A stretch of 64,000 bases of DNA from Myxococcus virescens. GTDB lineage: Bacteria; Myxococcota; Myxococcia; Myxococcales; Myxococcaceae. Where the stretch lies: contig NZ_FNAJ01000008.1 of assembly GCF_900101905.1 (NCBI RefSeq), positions 1 to 64,000 on the forward strand. Direction: 5' to 3'. The translations under genes were made by a program, and so were the position numbers. The notes under the pieces were generated by a model. The model was not told the origin of the DNA, did no database searches, and saw only the letters and a list, made by a program, of their open reading frames with translations. Below, in pieces: positions 45,574 through 54,119 of the stretch (positions are counted from its first letter, which is position 1; each line of letters begins with the position of its first letter).

Positions 45574-46482
45574 GTGAAACCACGAAAGCAGGCGTTCCCG
45601 AGGCGACTTCGCAGAGTGCTCGTCGCCACGGATTTCTCGGAGGCGAGCACCCACGCGGTGGGCAGGGCTGGACACCTGCCACTCGCGGACGGCGCGAAGG
45701 TGCTGGTGACACACGTCCTCCCCAGCCGCATGCCCGCGGAGGTGGGCACCCGAGCGCTCCAGGCCACCGCGCGCGAGCTGGAGCGGGTCGCCGACCGGCT
45801 GCGCAAGCTGCTGCGTGCCGAGGGCAGCTCCGCCACGGTCGACACGCACATCGCTCGCGGCAAGCCCGTCGAGGCCATCCTGCGCCGGGCCCGGGCCTTT
45901 GGCGCGGAGCTCATCGTCCTGGGCCGGCATGGCGACAAGCCGCTGCGCAACATGTTCCTGGGCTCCACGGCGGAGAACGTCATCCGCGGCGGAGACCTGC
46001 CCGTGCTCATCGCCAACCGGCGGGCGCCTGGGCCCTACCTACGGCCCGTCGTGGCCGTGGACGCGGACGAAACGTCCAAGCGCGCGGCGAGCTTCGTTCC
46101 CACGCTGATGACGCCCGGCTCCGAGCTGACGCTGGTGCACGCGTATGACGTGCCGCTGGAGTACGCGGTGTTCCCCGGGCTGACGGCGAAGGAGCACAAG
46201 CACTACCGGCAGACGTTCAAGGCGTCCGCGGAGCGCAAGCTCAAGGCGTTGCAGCGAGAGCTCGATGCAAGCGACATCCCGTACCACCTGGTGATGGAGA
46301 GCGGCGGCTCACGCTCCATCATCCTCGAGTTCGTGGACGACCAGGGCGCGGACCTGCTGGCGCTGGGCACCCGGGCGCGCTCCGGTGTGGCGTTCGCGTT
46401 GCTCGGCAGCGTCGCGACGGACCTCATCCGTGAGGCGAAGTGCGACGTGCTCGTCGTCCGCGAGCCCGAGCCCCGCGAGTAG
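45574..46482 (+). CDS. tandem universal stress protein (two UspA domains)
   Basis: A 302-residue protein with two UspA folds in one chain. The first (about 10-150) starts RRVLVATDFSEASTHAV and ends with LIVLGRHGDKPLRNMFLGST, then ENVIRGGDLPVLI; the G-R-H-G-x9-G-S/T ATP loop is recognisable. The second (about 155-298) starts RPVVAVDADETSKRAASFV and ends LLALGTRARSGVAFALLGSV, then IREAKCDVLVV. Start GTG 45574 is preferred because the N-terminus then begins with the first beta strand; GTG 45538 is possible. Confidence 0.88.
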   Translation: MKPRKQAFPRRLRRVLVATDFSEASTHAVGRAGHLPLADGAKVLVTHVLPSRMPAEVGTRALQATARELERVADRLRKLLRAEGSSATVDTHIARGKPVEAILRRARAFGAELIVLGRHGDKPLRNMFLGSTAENVIRGGDLPVLIANRRAPGPYLRPVVAVDADETSKRAASFVPTLMTPGSELTLVHAYDVPLEYAVFPGLTAKEHKHYRQTFKASAERKLKALQRELDASDIPYHLVMESGGSRSIILEFVDDQGADLLALGTRARSGVAFALLGSVATDLIREAKCDVLVVREPEPRE

Positions 46483-46486
46483 CGTG

Positions 46487-46525
46487 AAGGCCCCCGCGCG
46501 TGCGGCCTCAGGCCTCGGGGGCCTT
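46487..46525. terminator. inverted repeat at the convergent junction
   Basis: aaggcccccg / cgggggcctt form a perfect 10-bp stem across a 19-base loop. It straddles the end of the 46508 gene and follows the UspA stop by 4 bases. A bidirectional terminator is likely. Confidence 0.55.
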
Positions 46526-47269
46526 GCCTGCCTGGGGGTCGGTGGCGGGTGAGGTCCCTGCCTCTTCCGTCGCGGTGGGCTCCGCGCCGCCCCCGGAGGC
46601 CTGCGCCTGCGATGCCGTTGCGTTCGCGTCGCTGGCTGGCGCCTGAGCCGGCGCAGAAGCAACCGTCGCCGAGACGGCCGCGGCCGTGAGCGCGTCCCCA
46701 GCCACAGCCGTGGACTGGGCTTCTCGCTGCTCCAGTCGCGCCCCACCCTGCTCCGCCGCGCGGAGGAACTCGTCGTACTCGGACTTGCGCTCCGCTGCCT
46801 TGGCCTGGGTTTTCACCGACTGCTGTGCCGCGGCGTGCCGGCCCATCATCACCGCTCGCGCGCTGAGCACGACGCCTCCGGCAAAGGCCGCCAGGCTGAA
46901 CACGGAGCCGATGTCCCCGGCCCACAGCCCGTACACGCCGCTCTGGATGAAGGCCATCGCGTTCAGGAAGGCCGCGCCCGTGAGCGCCGCACCACCCGCC
47001 GTGGTCCACGGACGCAGCTCCATCACCCGCGCGGCGCCGTAGCACAGCACCGGCAACATCCCGAGCACCCACAGGTTCTCCAGCAGCACCGCCAGCGCCA
47101 CCCGCAGCACGCCCACCGGCACCGCCTGGATGCGCACGCTCAGCCGAAGCGTCAACGCCACGCTCAGAATCGACCCCGCGATGAGCGCGATGAACCCCAG
47201 TCCCATGATGAACTGGAAGCGACGGACACGGACGCGCAGCGGTTCGAGGACACTCGTCTTGGAGCTCAC
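46508..47269 (-). CDS. hypothetical membrane protein with Ala-rich tail
   Basis: A 253-residue protein not assigned to a family. It has four hydrophobic segments (about 22-42, 58-80, 92-110 and 122-140) starting with FIMGLGFIALIAGSILSVAL, followed by a charged helix (KAAERKSEYDEFLRAAEQGG) and a 75-residue low-complexity tail of Ala, Thr, Ser, Pro and Glu, likely disordered. The gene is followed by truA and may share its transcript with 21 bases between. Function unknown. Confidence 0.65.
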   Translation of the reverse strand: MSSKTSVLEPLRVRVRRFQFIMGLGFIALIAGSILSVALTLRLSVRIQAVPVGVLRVALAVLLENLWVLGMLPVLCYGAARVMELRPWTTAGGAALTGAAFLNAMAFIQSGVYGLWAGDIGSVFSLAAFAGGVVLSARAVMMGRHAAAQQSVKTQAKAAERKSEYDEFLRAAEQGGARLEQREAQSTAVAGDALTAAAVSATVASAPAQAPASDANATASQAQASGGGAEPTATEEAGTSPATDPQAGKAPEA

Positions 47270-47290
47270 AGGCAGGCAGCCTACTCCACT

Positions 47291-48088
47291 TCAGCCCTCA
47301 TCCTCTTCCACGTCCGTCGTTCCCCCCGGCGTGCGGGCAGGCGGGCCGTCCCCGTAGAAGACCTCCTCCAGCACCAGCCCCTGAGCCGGCGCGGTAGGCC
47401 CGGCCCGCTTGCGCTCCTTGGAGGCCAGCACCTCCGCCACCCAGGACGCGGGCCGCCGTCCCTTCCCCACCTCCACCAGTGTCCCCGCCAGGTTGCGCAC
47501 CATGTGCTTCAGGAACGCGGTGCCCTCCACGACGAAGGACACGGCGTCCCCCGACGTGCCTTCCACCGCCAGGCTCCGTATCTCCCGCACCGCGTGCTTC
47601 GCCTGGCAGTCCGCGGCCCTGAAGGCGGAGAAGTCATGCCGCCCCAGCAGGTGCGTGGCCGCCTGCCGCATGGCCTCCACATCCAACGGAGCGAAGACTT
47701 CCCAGTGCGTCATCCGCCGCAGCGGCGAGCGCGTGCGCCGGTTGCTCACGCGATACCGGTAGCGCTTGCCCCGGGACCACCGGCGCGGGTCGAAGTCCTC
47801 GGCCACCTCCATCGCGTCCACCACGGCCACGTCGGGCGGCAGCAGGCCATTGAGCCCCATGACGTAGGCCTTCATCGGCAACACCCGGGGCGTGTCGAAA
47901 CACGCCACCTGCCCTGAGGCATGGACGCCCGCATCCGTGCGCCCCGCCGACGCCACCGACACACGCACCCCCAGCAGCCGCTCCAGCCCCGATTCCAGCA
48001 CCGACTGGATGGAGGGCCCGTTGGGCTGCACCTGCCAGCCCACGTAGCGCGTTCCTTCGTATTCGAGCGTCAGCTTCAGCCGGGGCAT
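47291..48088 (-). CDS. truA: tRNA pseudouridine synthase A
   Basis: This enzyme isomerises uridines 38-40 in the tRNA anticodon arm. The catalytic Asp lies in SAGRTDAGVHASGQVACFDT (R-T-D-x-G-V-H motif); the start LKLTLEYEGTRYVGWQVQPN is typical, and FLKHMVRNLAGTLVEVGKGR is another landmark. The 265-residue protein ends with an acidic tail (TTDVEEDEG). 3 bases separate it from the kinase gene upstream. Confidence 0.95.
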   Translation of the reverse strand: MPRLKLTLEYEGTRYVGWQVQPNGPSIQSVLESGLERLLGVRVSVASAGRTDAGVHASGQVACFDTPRVLPMKAYVMGLNGLLPPDVAVVDAMEVAEDFDPRRWSRGKRYRYRVSNRRTRSPLRRMTHWEVFAPLDVEAMRQAATHLLGRHDFSAFRAADCQAKHAVREIRSLAVEGTSGDAVSFVVEGTAFLKHMVRNLAGTLVEVGKGRRPASWVAEVLASKERKRAGPTAPAQGLVLEEVFYGDGPPARTPGGTTDVEEDEG

Positions 48089-48091
48089 GGG

Positions 48092-49318
48092 TCAGCGGTA
48101 CTTGAGCCAGGACTCGAGCAGCTCGGCCACCATGCGGCCCGCGGGCACGTTGTTGCGGCGGGCCACCGCCTCCAGCGCTTCCGAGACGGCGGGGCTCAGC
48201 GGCACGGCCAGGGTGCGCGGCTCGGTGCGGTCATCGTGGGCCGGGGGCTCCGGCTCCGGAGCGGGCATGGCCTTCGCGGTGTCGAGCGCGTCCGCCACAT
48301 CCGACAGCTCCAGGGCCTCCTCCGACGTGGGCGCGGCCGCGGCACGCACGGCCAGGCGGCGCTGCTCGGCGGCCAGCTCCTCCTCGAAGAGCTGCTTGAT
48401 GAAGTTGGACAGGTGCAGCGCCGTGGGCGTGAAGTCGTACGCGTCCAGGAAGGCGTCCAGGTCCTTCTGCATCTGCGCGGCCGTCTGGTAGCGCTTGTCC
48501 CGGTCGCGCTCCAGCGCCCGCATCAGGATGGTCTCCAGGCGCTCCGGCAGGTCCTCGCGGAAGTACGACGGCGCGTAGATCTTCCCGTCCGTGATGCTGC
48601 GCATCACCGCGGCCTCGGACTCACCGGTGAAGAGCTTGAAGCCGGTGAGCCACTCGTAGAGCACCACGCCCAGGGAGAAGACGTCGCTGCGGCAGTCGAG
48701 CGGCTTGCCCAGACACTGCTCCGGGCTCATGTAGCTGAGCTTGCCCTTGATTTCGCCGTTGCGCGTCTGCTCCATCTGGTTGGCGGCCTTGGCGATGCCG
48801 AAATCCAGAATCTTCACCGAGCCGTCGAAGGCGACGACGATGTTCTCCGGTGACACGTCCCGGTGGACGATGTTGAGCGGGTTGCCGTACAGGTCCACCT
48901 TGGTGTGCGCGTGGTGCAGGCCCGCGCAGACGCACGAGGCAATCTTCACCGCGTACACCAGCGGGAAGGGAATCCCCAGCGCCTCCGCCTTGGGGACGAC
49001 GCGGCGCATGTCCCGCCCGGACACGTACTCCATGGCGATGAAGTAGCTGTCGGCGATCTTCCCCAGGTCGTGAATCTGCACCACGTTGGGATGATTGAGC
49101 TGCGCGGCGAGCCGAGCCTCGTTGAGGAACATCTTCACGAAGGCCGCGTGCTTGGTCAGGTGCGGGCGGATGCGCTTGATGACGACGGGAGACTCGCGGC
49201 CGTCCTCCTGCTGCTGATGCGCAAGGAAGATTTCGGCCATGCCTCCCACGGCGATGCGGTCGATGAGGCGGTACTTTCCAAAGCGGCCGGTGTCGCGCTG
49301 CGGGGCGGCGGGAGGCAT
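48092..49318 (-). CDS. Ser/Thr protein kinase with CopG-like C-terminal segment
   Basis: A 408-residue soluble Hanks-type kinase. The glycine loop is AVGGMAEIFLA, catalytic Lys48 in VVIKRI, catalytic loop VHRDVSPENIVV (D154), DFG at 172-174 and SYMSPEQCLG; all key residues are intact. After the kinase fold (about 16-290) a linker rich in Ala, Pro and Glu leads to TLAVPLSPAVSEALEAVARR and NNVPAGRMVAELLESWLKY, which resembles a ribbon-helix-helix (CopG/Arc) fold. There is no membrane helix, so it acts in the cytosol. Substrates are unknown. truA follows 3 bases later. Confidence 0.9.
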   Translation of the reverse strand: MPPAAPQRDTGRFGKYRLIDRIAVGGMAEIFLAHQQQEDGRESPVVIKRIRPHLTKHAAFVKMFLNEARLAAQLNHPNVVQIHDLGKIADSYFIAMEYVSGRDMRRVVPKAEALGIPFPLVYAVKIASCVCAGLHHAHTKVDLYGNPLNIVHRDVSPENIVVAFDGSVKILDFGIAKAANQMEQTRNGEIKGKLSYMSPEQCLGKPLDCRSDVFSLGVVLYEWLTGFKLFTGESEAAVMRSITDGKIYAPSYFREDLPERLETILMRALERDRDKRYQTAAQMQKDLDAFLDAYDFTPTALHLSNFIKQLFEEELAAEQRRLAVRAAAAPTSEEALELSDVADALDTAKAMPAPEPEPPAHDDRTEPRTLAVPLSPAVSEALEAVARRNNVPAGRMVAELLESWLKYR

Positions 49319-49385
49319 GGCCCGGCGAGCCTACCTGTGCCGAGCCTCGGAGTGGCAACAAACTTGGGCGAAGCTCGACAGGCCT

Positions 49386-49538
49386 CTACTCGAATCTGCA
49401 AGCGTTTCGGGCCTCGTCCCAGGCCCCGCCGCGGTCAAGGCATCGGTCGATATCCCAGCCCTCGAAGAACCAGTAGACGATCGCCGCGGCGACCACGACC
49501 ATGCACATGACGAACACGACCCACTCCCAGGGCTTCAT
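49386..49538 (-). CDS. small membrane protein, 50 aa
   Basis: A short gene that starts with ATG 49538. The product has an N-terminal helix (WEWVVFVMCMVVVAAAIVYW) followed by a soluble part FEGWDIDRCLDRGGAWDEAR and a final CRFE. The C-L-D-x-G-G-x-W-D... C pattern recurs in small bacterial membrane proteins and lipoproteins of unknown function. The upstream ribosome site is weak. It lies between the MTase and kinase genes on the same strand. Confidence 0.6.
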   Translation of the reverse strand: MKPWEWVVFVMCMVVVAAAIVYWFFEGWDIDRCLDRGGAWDEARNACRFE

Positions 49539-49600
49539 CCGCGAGAGTGTAGCCGGTCGCGTGTGAGCAAACCGAGGGCCCGCCTCCCTGGCCTCTATTC

Positions 49601-50587
49601 CTACCGGACCTGCACCCGGTGCACCTTCAGCGCGGGTTCCTGTCCGGGCGGCGGTGGGAAATCCAACGCGGACGGCGCCAGCGCGCCCAACGACGTCCCC
49701 TGGCGTCCCGCCTGGGACACCCCTTCGAGCACCATGGCCTCGAAGCGGCGGGCGGGCAGTCCCGCGTGGTTGCAGCACGCCACCAGTTGACCTCCCGGGC
49801 TGACGACACGCGCGGCGGCCTCGGCCAGCCGGGCATAGTCGCGCGCCGCGGAGAACCGGCCACTGCGCGTCGTCGAGAACGACGGCGGGTCCGAGATGAC
49901 GATGTCGAAGGACTCGCCCTTCTTCGCCAGACGCTTCAGCCAATCGAACACGTCACCGGCCACGTAGTCATACCGGTCCACCGTCTGGCCATTGAGGCGC
50001 GCGTTCTCCTCGCCCCACTCCAGCACGCGCCGGCTCGCATCCAGGTTGAGCGCCCGCTTCGCGCCGCCCGCCATGGCCACGACGCCAAAGGCACAGGTGT
50101 ACGAGAAGAGGTTGAGCACGGTGAGGCCCCGCGCCTGCGACAGCAGCCACGCCCGCGTGTCCCGCATGTCCAGGTACAGCCCCACCGACAGCCCCTGCGC
50201 CGGACGGATGAGGAATTTCAGGCCGTTTTCGAGCGCCGTGAAGGACTCCACCGCTTCGCCCCGGGCGGGTGCCTCGGGTGCGAGCGATTCCTTCGCCACA
50301 TTGGCCAGGACACGCGCCTCCCGGGGCCGGCGCTTGAGGTAGAGGCTTCGAGGCGCCCAGGCGGCCATGGCCGCGTCGAGCAGCGTCTCCTCCTCGTCCG
50401 GCGTGAAGTCCCGGTAGAGGCTGATGACGTACACGTCACCAAACACATCCGCCGTCACGTCCGGCACGCCGTCCGCTTCGGCGTTCACCACGCGCCAGGC
50501 CGTGGTCCGCGCGTCTCCCAGCAGCGGCCCGCGCCGGCCACGCGAGGCGCGCAGCGTCTCCACGAGAGTAGAAGGCAATGTGCCCAT
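49601..50587 (-). CDS. class I SAM-dependent rRNA methyltransferase (RlmI/RlmL-like)
   Basis: A 328-residue enzyme of the RlmI-type family that makes m5C in rRNA. The Rossmann core has GLTVLNLFSYTCAFGVVAMA (SAM loop), RALNLDASRRVLEWGEENA, and the catalytic motif VISDPPSFSTT (D-P-P-S-F). The N-terminal part is shorter than in RlmI; the PUA domain is not obvious, but VPDVTADVFGDVYVISLY resembles the EEHE-type insert domain. Start at ATG 50587, 8 bases after the amidohydrolase gene ends. The exact target base cannot be given. Confidence 0.82.
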   Translation of the reverse strand: MGTLPSTLVETLRASRGRRGPLLGDARTTAWRVVNAEADGVPDVTADVFGDVYVISLYRDFTPDEEETLLDAAMAAWAPRSLYLKRRPREARVLANVAKESLAPEAPARGEAVESFTALENGLKFLIRPAQGLSVGLYLDMRDTRAWLLSQARGLTVLNLFSYTCAFGVVAMAGGAKRALNLDASRRVLEWGEENARLNGQTVDRYDYVAGDVFDWLKRLAKKGESFDIVISDPPSFSTTRSGRFSAARDYARLAEAAARVVSPGGQLVACCNHAGLPARRFEAMVLEGVSQAGRQGTSLGALAPSALDFPPPPGQEPALKVHRVQVR

Positions 50588-50595
50588 GCCGCCGC

Positions 50596-51921
50596 TCAAC
50601 TGCCCAGACGCGCGCGCGTCCAGACACGCTCCAGCGCCTGGGTCGCCGCGCGGGAAAGCGCCACGTAGTCGAGCCCCAGCAACTGCCCCTCCCGCACGCA
50701 GACCCGGCCGTTCACGATGGTCCACCCCACCGGCGAATGCGCCAGCTGCCCGAGCAGATAGGGCGAGTAGCCCGTCTCCGGATCCGCGGTGGGCACGACG
50801 TCGTAGACGACGAGGTCCGCGATGCTCCCCTCCTCCACGCTCCCGGAGGGCAGGCCGAACAGCCGCGTGCACAGCTCCGCCGGGCCGTTGACGAGCAGGT
50901 GCGCCAGCGCCCCATCCACGTCCGGCATCCTGCCGGAACGGGAGATGCGCAGCACGCCCACCAGCGCGGCGAGCAGCTCGTCCTGGAGGCTGCCATGGCC
51001 CCCGGTGCCGAGCCCCAGCAGGTGGACCCGCGACAGCACCGCGTCCATGGGGTCCGCGCCGCGCTCCAGCGCGCGCACGCCCCGGGCCGCCAGCGCCACG
51101 AAGGCACCGCTCTGCTCCAGCAGCTCCGCCTCCGCGCTGTCCAGCACGCGCGCGTAGCCCGCGATGGCCCGCGGCCCGAGCAGTCCCAGCGCATCCAGCC
51201 GCGGAACCACGCGCTTGCCGTGCTGCGAGTAGGTGGAGGCGAGGTCGTCCTCGCTCTCCGCGAGGTGGAAGACGGTGGGCGCGTCCAGCACCCGGCTCAG
51301 CTCCGCGATGCGGCGCAGCAGCGCGTCGTCGCAGGTGAACGACGCATGGAAGCCAAGCGCGCCCCGGACCAACGGGTGATCCCGATGCGCGCGCGTGAAG
51401 TCCGCGTTGGCGTCCAGCCACGCCTGCGCCTGCGCCGCGCCGTCCAATCCGTGGGTGGAGTGGCTCGTCACCAACCGCAAGCCCACCGCCTCCGCGGCGC
51501 GAGCCTGGGCGGCGAGTCCTCCGGCCACGTCCTGGCAGGACAGGTGCTCCACCGCCAGGGTGACGCCGTGACGCAGGGCTCGGGCCGCCGCGTAGCGGGT
51601 GAGGGCCTCCACGTCCTCGTTCGTGAGCAGCCGTGCCACGTGCCGGAGCCGGTCCAGGCGCTCGCGGGGCGGAAGCATCAGGAAGTGTCCCGTCGGCGGC
51701 AGCAACTGGCCGTTGACGAGGTGCGTGTGGCAGTCCACCAGGCCTGGCGCCACCAACCGGCCATGACAGGCGACTTCCCAGTCCCCGGGCAACACTGGCA
51801 CCTGGGCGTCCGGAGCCATGCGGCGGATGGTGTTGCCTTCCACCACCACGGCCATGCCATGGCGGACGCGTCCGTCCGCCCTGAACACGGCGCAGTTTTT
51901 CAGAAGCAGGCGGCCTTCCAT
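50596..51921 (-). CDS. amidohydrolase superfamily protein (SsnA-like), active site degenerate
   Basis: A 441-residue protein of the SsnA/TrzN-type amidohydrolase family. The first metal motif is intact, VAPGLVDCHTHLVNG (H65, H67), and FHLAES (H219) and GALGFHASFTCDD are present. But the usual aHc histidine site reads AGYARVL (Y256), the VHNP-type loop is replaced by VALAARGV, and the catalytic Asp of LGTDG is Gly307 in LGLGTGGHGS. It therefore lacks key ligands and may be inactive or use another chemistry. It starts at ATG 51921, is separated from the methyltransferase gene by 8 bases, and may be co-transcribed with it. Confidence 0.75.
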   Translation of the reverse strand: MEGRLLLKNCAVFRADGRVRHGMAVVVEGNTIRRMAPDAQVPVLPGDWEVACHGRLVAPGLVDCHTHLVNGQLLPPTGHFLMLPPRERLDRLRHVARLLTNEDVEALTRYAAARALRHGVTLAVEHLSCQDVAGGLAAQARAAEAVGLRLVTSHSTHGLDGAAQAQAWLDANADFTRAHRDHPLVRGALGFHASFTCDDALLRRIAELSRVLDAPTVFHLAESEDDLASTYSQHGKRVVPRLDALGLLGPRAIAGYARVLDSAEAELLEQSGAFVALAARGVRALERGADPMDAVLSRVHLLGLGTGGHGSLQDELLAALVGVLRISRSGRMPDVDGALAHLLVNGPAELCTRLFGLPSGSVEEGSIADLVVYDVVPTADPETGYSPYLLGQLAHSPVGWTIVNGRVCVREGQLLGLDYVALSRAATQALERVWTRARLGS

Positions 51922-51998
51922 GAAAGCCCTGTTCTAACACGGGCGCGGCGCGGCGCGAGCGGCGCCGCCGCCAGCGAGCATGTTAGGGTCCGTACGGT

Positions 51999-53168
51999 AT
52001 GACGCCGCTGAGCCCCGCCGTGAACTCCCCGTCTCCCGTGACGGCACCCTCCCCGGGAGGGGCGCTGGCCTTCCGGGACTTGTGGCTCTTCTCACCGCGG
52101 GCAGACGCCCTCATCGTCGCCCTGCCCCTGGCCCTGGCCCTGTGCACGGCGGCCGCCAACGTCTGGCTGGCCCCGGGCGCCGCGGAAGGCGCGCACCGCC
52201 TTTCCGCCTGGACGGCGCAGAACCTGCTCGGCAACGCCACCCACGTCATCCTCACGTTCCTGCTCTTCGCGGTGCACCGGGACGTGCTGACGTCCGCCCC
52301 GGGCCAACCCCGGCAGGTGCTGGCGGGTTCGCTGGGCATGCTCGCGGTGGGCACGGTGCTCTTCTTCACCTTCTACGCGGAGCGCACGGCGCACACGTAT
52401 GGCGTGGCGGTGATTTTCAACGTCTTCGGCACGCACCACACCTTGTCCCAGCACCGGGGCATCTGGTCACTCCACGGGCTGCGCGCGGGCAAGGCCGGCC
52501 TGCCCGGCGCGTCGGCGCTGGAGCGCAAGCTGCAACAGATGTACGTCCCGCTGCTGCTCACGCTGCTGCTGGTGCGCATCTTCTTCGTGCCGGAGGCCCC
52601 CGGGCCCGATGCGCCGGCGTACCTCGACATTGGCCAGGGAGCGGTGCTCCCGCACGGCACGCTTGGGGTGCTGCTGGCGGTGTGGCTGGGCTACTTCATG
52701 CTGCTGTTCCGCACGGTGCTGCGCGCGGAGGCGGTCAGCGGGCCCAAGGTGCTCTACCTCCTGGCCATGGCGACGGCGACCGGGCTGGTGCTGGTGGCGC
52801 CCACCTGGGGCTACGTCATGCTGCCCGGCATGCACGGCCTGGAGTACTACATGCTCACCGCGCGGATGCTGGAGCCGCGCGAGGGTGACACGCCCCGGCT
52901 GCCGCGGAAGTTCATCGTCCCGGCGATGATTGCGTCCATGCTGCCCCTGTTGGCGCTGGGCGCGGTGCACGGCCTGCTCCAGCAGGGCGTGGTGCGCGGC
53001 GCGCTGGGCAGCAACATGGGCGTGGCGGAGACGCATCCCCTGCTGCGCGCCATGACGTCCCTGGGCTTCGCGGTGGTGCTGGCGCACTACTTCGCGGACG
53101 CGCTCATCTACCGCTTCCGGATTCCCTCCATCCGCGCGGTGATGCTGAAGCGGTTGGGCTTCAGCTAG
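51999..53168 (+). CDS. multi-pass membrane protein of unknown function
   Basis: A 389-residue protein with about nine membrane helices, which I do not recognise. A notable element is the His-rich stretch VFGTHHTLSQHRGIWSLHG (about residues 143-161), with earlier NATHVILTFLLFAVHRD and later VMLPGMHGLEYYMLTARM, giving several His on helix ends that could bind metal or heme. The start follows no strong ribosome site (ATG 51999). It ends overlapping the MerR gene by 4 bases on the opposite strand. No function can be assigned. Confidence 0.65.
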   Translation: MTPLSPAVNSPSPVTAPSPGGALAFRDLWLFSPRADALIVALPLALALCTAAANVWLAPGAAEGAHRLSAWTAQNLLGNATHVILTFLLFAVHRDVLTSAPGQPRQVLAGSLGMLAVGTVLFFTFYAERTAHTYGVAVIFNVFGTHHTLSQHRGIWSLHGLRAGKAGLPGASALERKLQQMYVPLLLTLLLVRIFFVPEAPGPDAPAYLDIGQGAVLPHGTLGVLLAVWLGYFMLLFRTVLRAEAVSGPKVLYLLAMATATGLVLVAPTWGYVMLPGMHGLEYYMLTARMLEPREGDTPRLPRKFIVPAMIASMLPLLALGAVHGLLQQGVVRGALGSNMGVAETHPLLRAMTSLGFAVVLAHYFADALIYRFRIPSIRAVMLKRLGFS

Positions 53169-53944
53169 CCGCAGGGAGCATCGGCGGCCCCCTGTCGTTC
53201 CGCGTTGGCCGCGAAGGCATCCCGCAGGAACAGCGACAGGCCCGGGCGCACCTTGTCGATGTTCTCCGTGAAGCGCGTATCCGCCACGTACATCTCCCCC
53301 AGGCCCCGGTGCATGGCGGGCGGGCACGCGTAGAACCACTTGCCCAGGTATTGCCGGTGCGCCTCGGCCAGGTCCATGGCCGCGGCCGACGCGGCGCTGG
53401 TGCCCGCCGCGAGCAGGTCCGCCAACGCCTGGAAGAGGGCGTCCCCCTCCTCCTTGATGCGCTTCCAGTCCTCCTTCTTGTAGCGCGCCGTCCTCCGGGC
53501 GGATTCCTTGTAGGCCTCCGTGTTTCCCCAGCGCTGCTTCGCCTCCTCCTCGTACTTCGAGGGGTCGAAGTCACCAAAGGCCTCGAACATCGCGTCCTTG
53601 TCCACGTGCGTCCCCTTCTCCAGCGCGTCCAGCGCCGCGTCCACGGCATGCACCAGCGCGTCCAGACGGGCGGCCCGCTCCGTCAGGAGCTGCCGCTGCA
53701 TCCGCAGCGCGGTGCCCAGGTCGAAGGTGGGGTCGCCCAGGATGCGGCGGATGTCCTCCAGCGGGAAGCCCAGCTCCTTGAAGAAGAGCACCTGCTGGAG
53801 CTTCTGGAGGTCCGCCTGTGAATAGAGCCGGTAGCCGGCCTCGCTGCGGTCCGAAGGACACAACAGGCCCAGCTCGTCATAGTGGTGCAACGCGCGGATG
53901 CTGATTTTCGCCAGCCGGGCGACCTGGCTCACCGTCAGGGCCAT
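53165..53944 (-). CDS. MerR family regulator with TipAS ligand-binding domain
   Basis: A 259-residue activator. The N-terminal MerR domain has ALTVSQVARLAKISIRALHH, YDELGLLCPSDRSEAGYRLY, and ELGFPLEDIRRIL; a coiled coil follows, then a TipAS-like domain (about 120-255; KYEEEAKQRWGNTEAYKESA, HRQYLGKWFY), the helical fold that in TipA binds thiopeptide antibiotics covalently through Cys. The Cys207-like residue appears in FYACPPAMHRGLGEMYVAD. Start ATG 53944 follows AGAGGTGG; a GTG two codons upstream is too close. The promoter has a 19-base spacer, typical of MerR autoregulation. Confidence 0.88.
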   Translation of the reverse strand: MALTVSQVARLAKISIRALHHYDELGLLCPSDRSEAGYRLYSQADLQKLQQVLFFKELGFPLEDIRRILGDPTFDLGTALRMQRQLLTERAARLDALVHAVDAALDALEKGTHVDKDAMFEAFGDFDPSKYEEEAKQRWGNTEAYKESARRTARYKKEDWKRIKEEGDALFQALADLLAAGTSAASAAAMDLAEAHRQYLGKWFYACPPAMHRGLGEMYVADTRFTENIDKVRPGLSLFLRDAFAANAERQGAADAPCG

Positions 53945-53947
53945 CTC

Positions 53948-53994
53948 CACCTCTTGATGAGGAGGTGTAGGGCCTCACGTCGCGTGAGGGTCAA
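53948..53994 (-). promoter_or_regulatory. MerR-type promoter and operator of the TipAS regulator
   Basis: On the minus strand TTGACC (53994-53989) and TACACC (53969-53964) are separated by 19 bases, the over-long spacer on which MerR proteins act. The spacer carries a perfect dyad cctcacg-tcg-cgtgagg (53973-53989). A second inverted repeat, cacctc-N8-gaggtg (53948-53967), overlaps the -10 and the ribosome site. Confidence 0.7.
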
Positions 53995-54119
53995 GCCCCT
54001 GGGCGGGGGTGCTGCCACTTCCGGCCGGGCACCGGGCTGACGACTCAGCCCTCGACCTCAGCCGCCCGAGAGGAGCCACCCACACGAGGCAGGTATGGCT
54101 CCCCCCGGAAGGACACGGC

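Noticed and set aside
49601-51940. 779-residue version of the rRNA methyltransferase
   Set aside because: The added N-terminal part is antisense-frame noise over the amidohydrolase gene; the methyltransferase begins at 50587.
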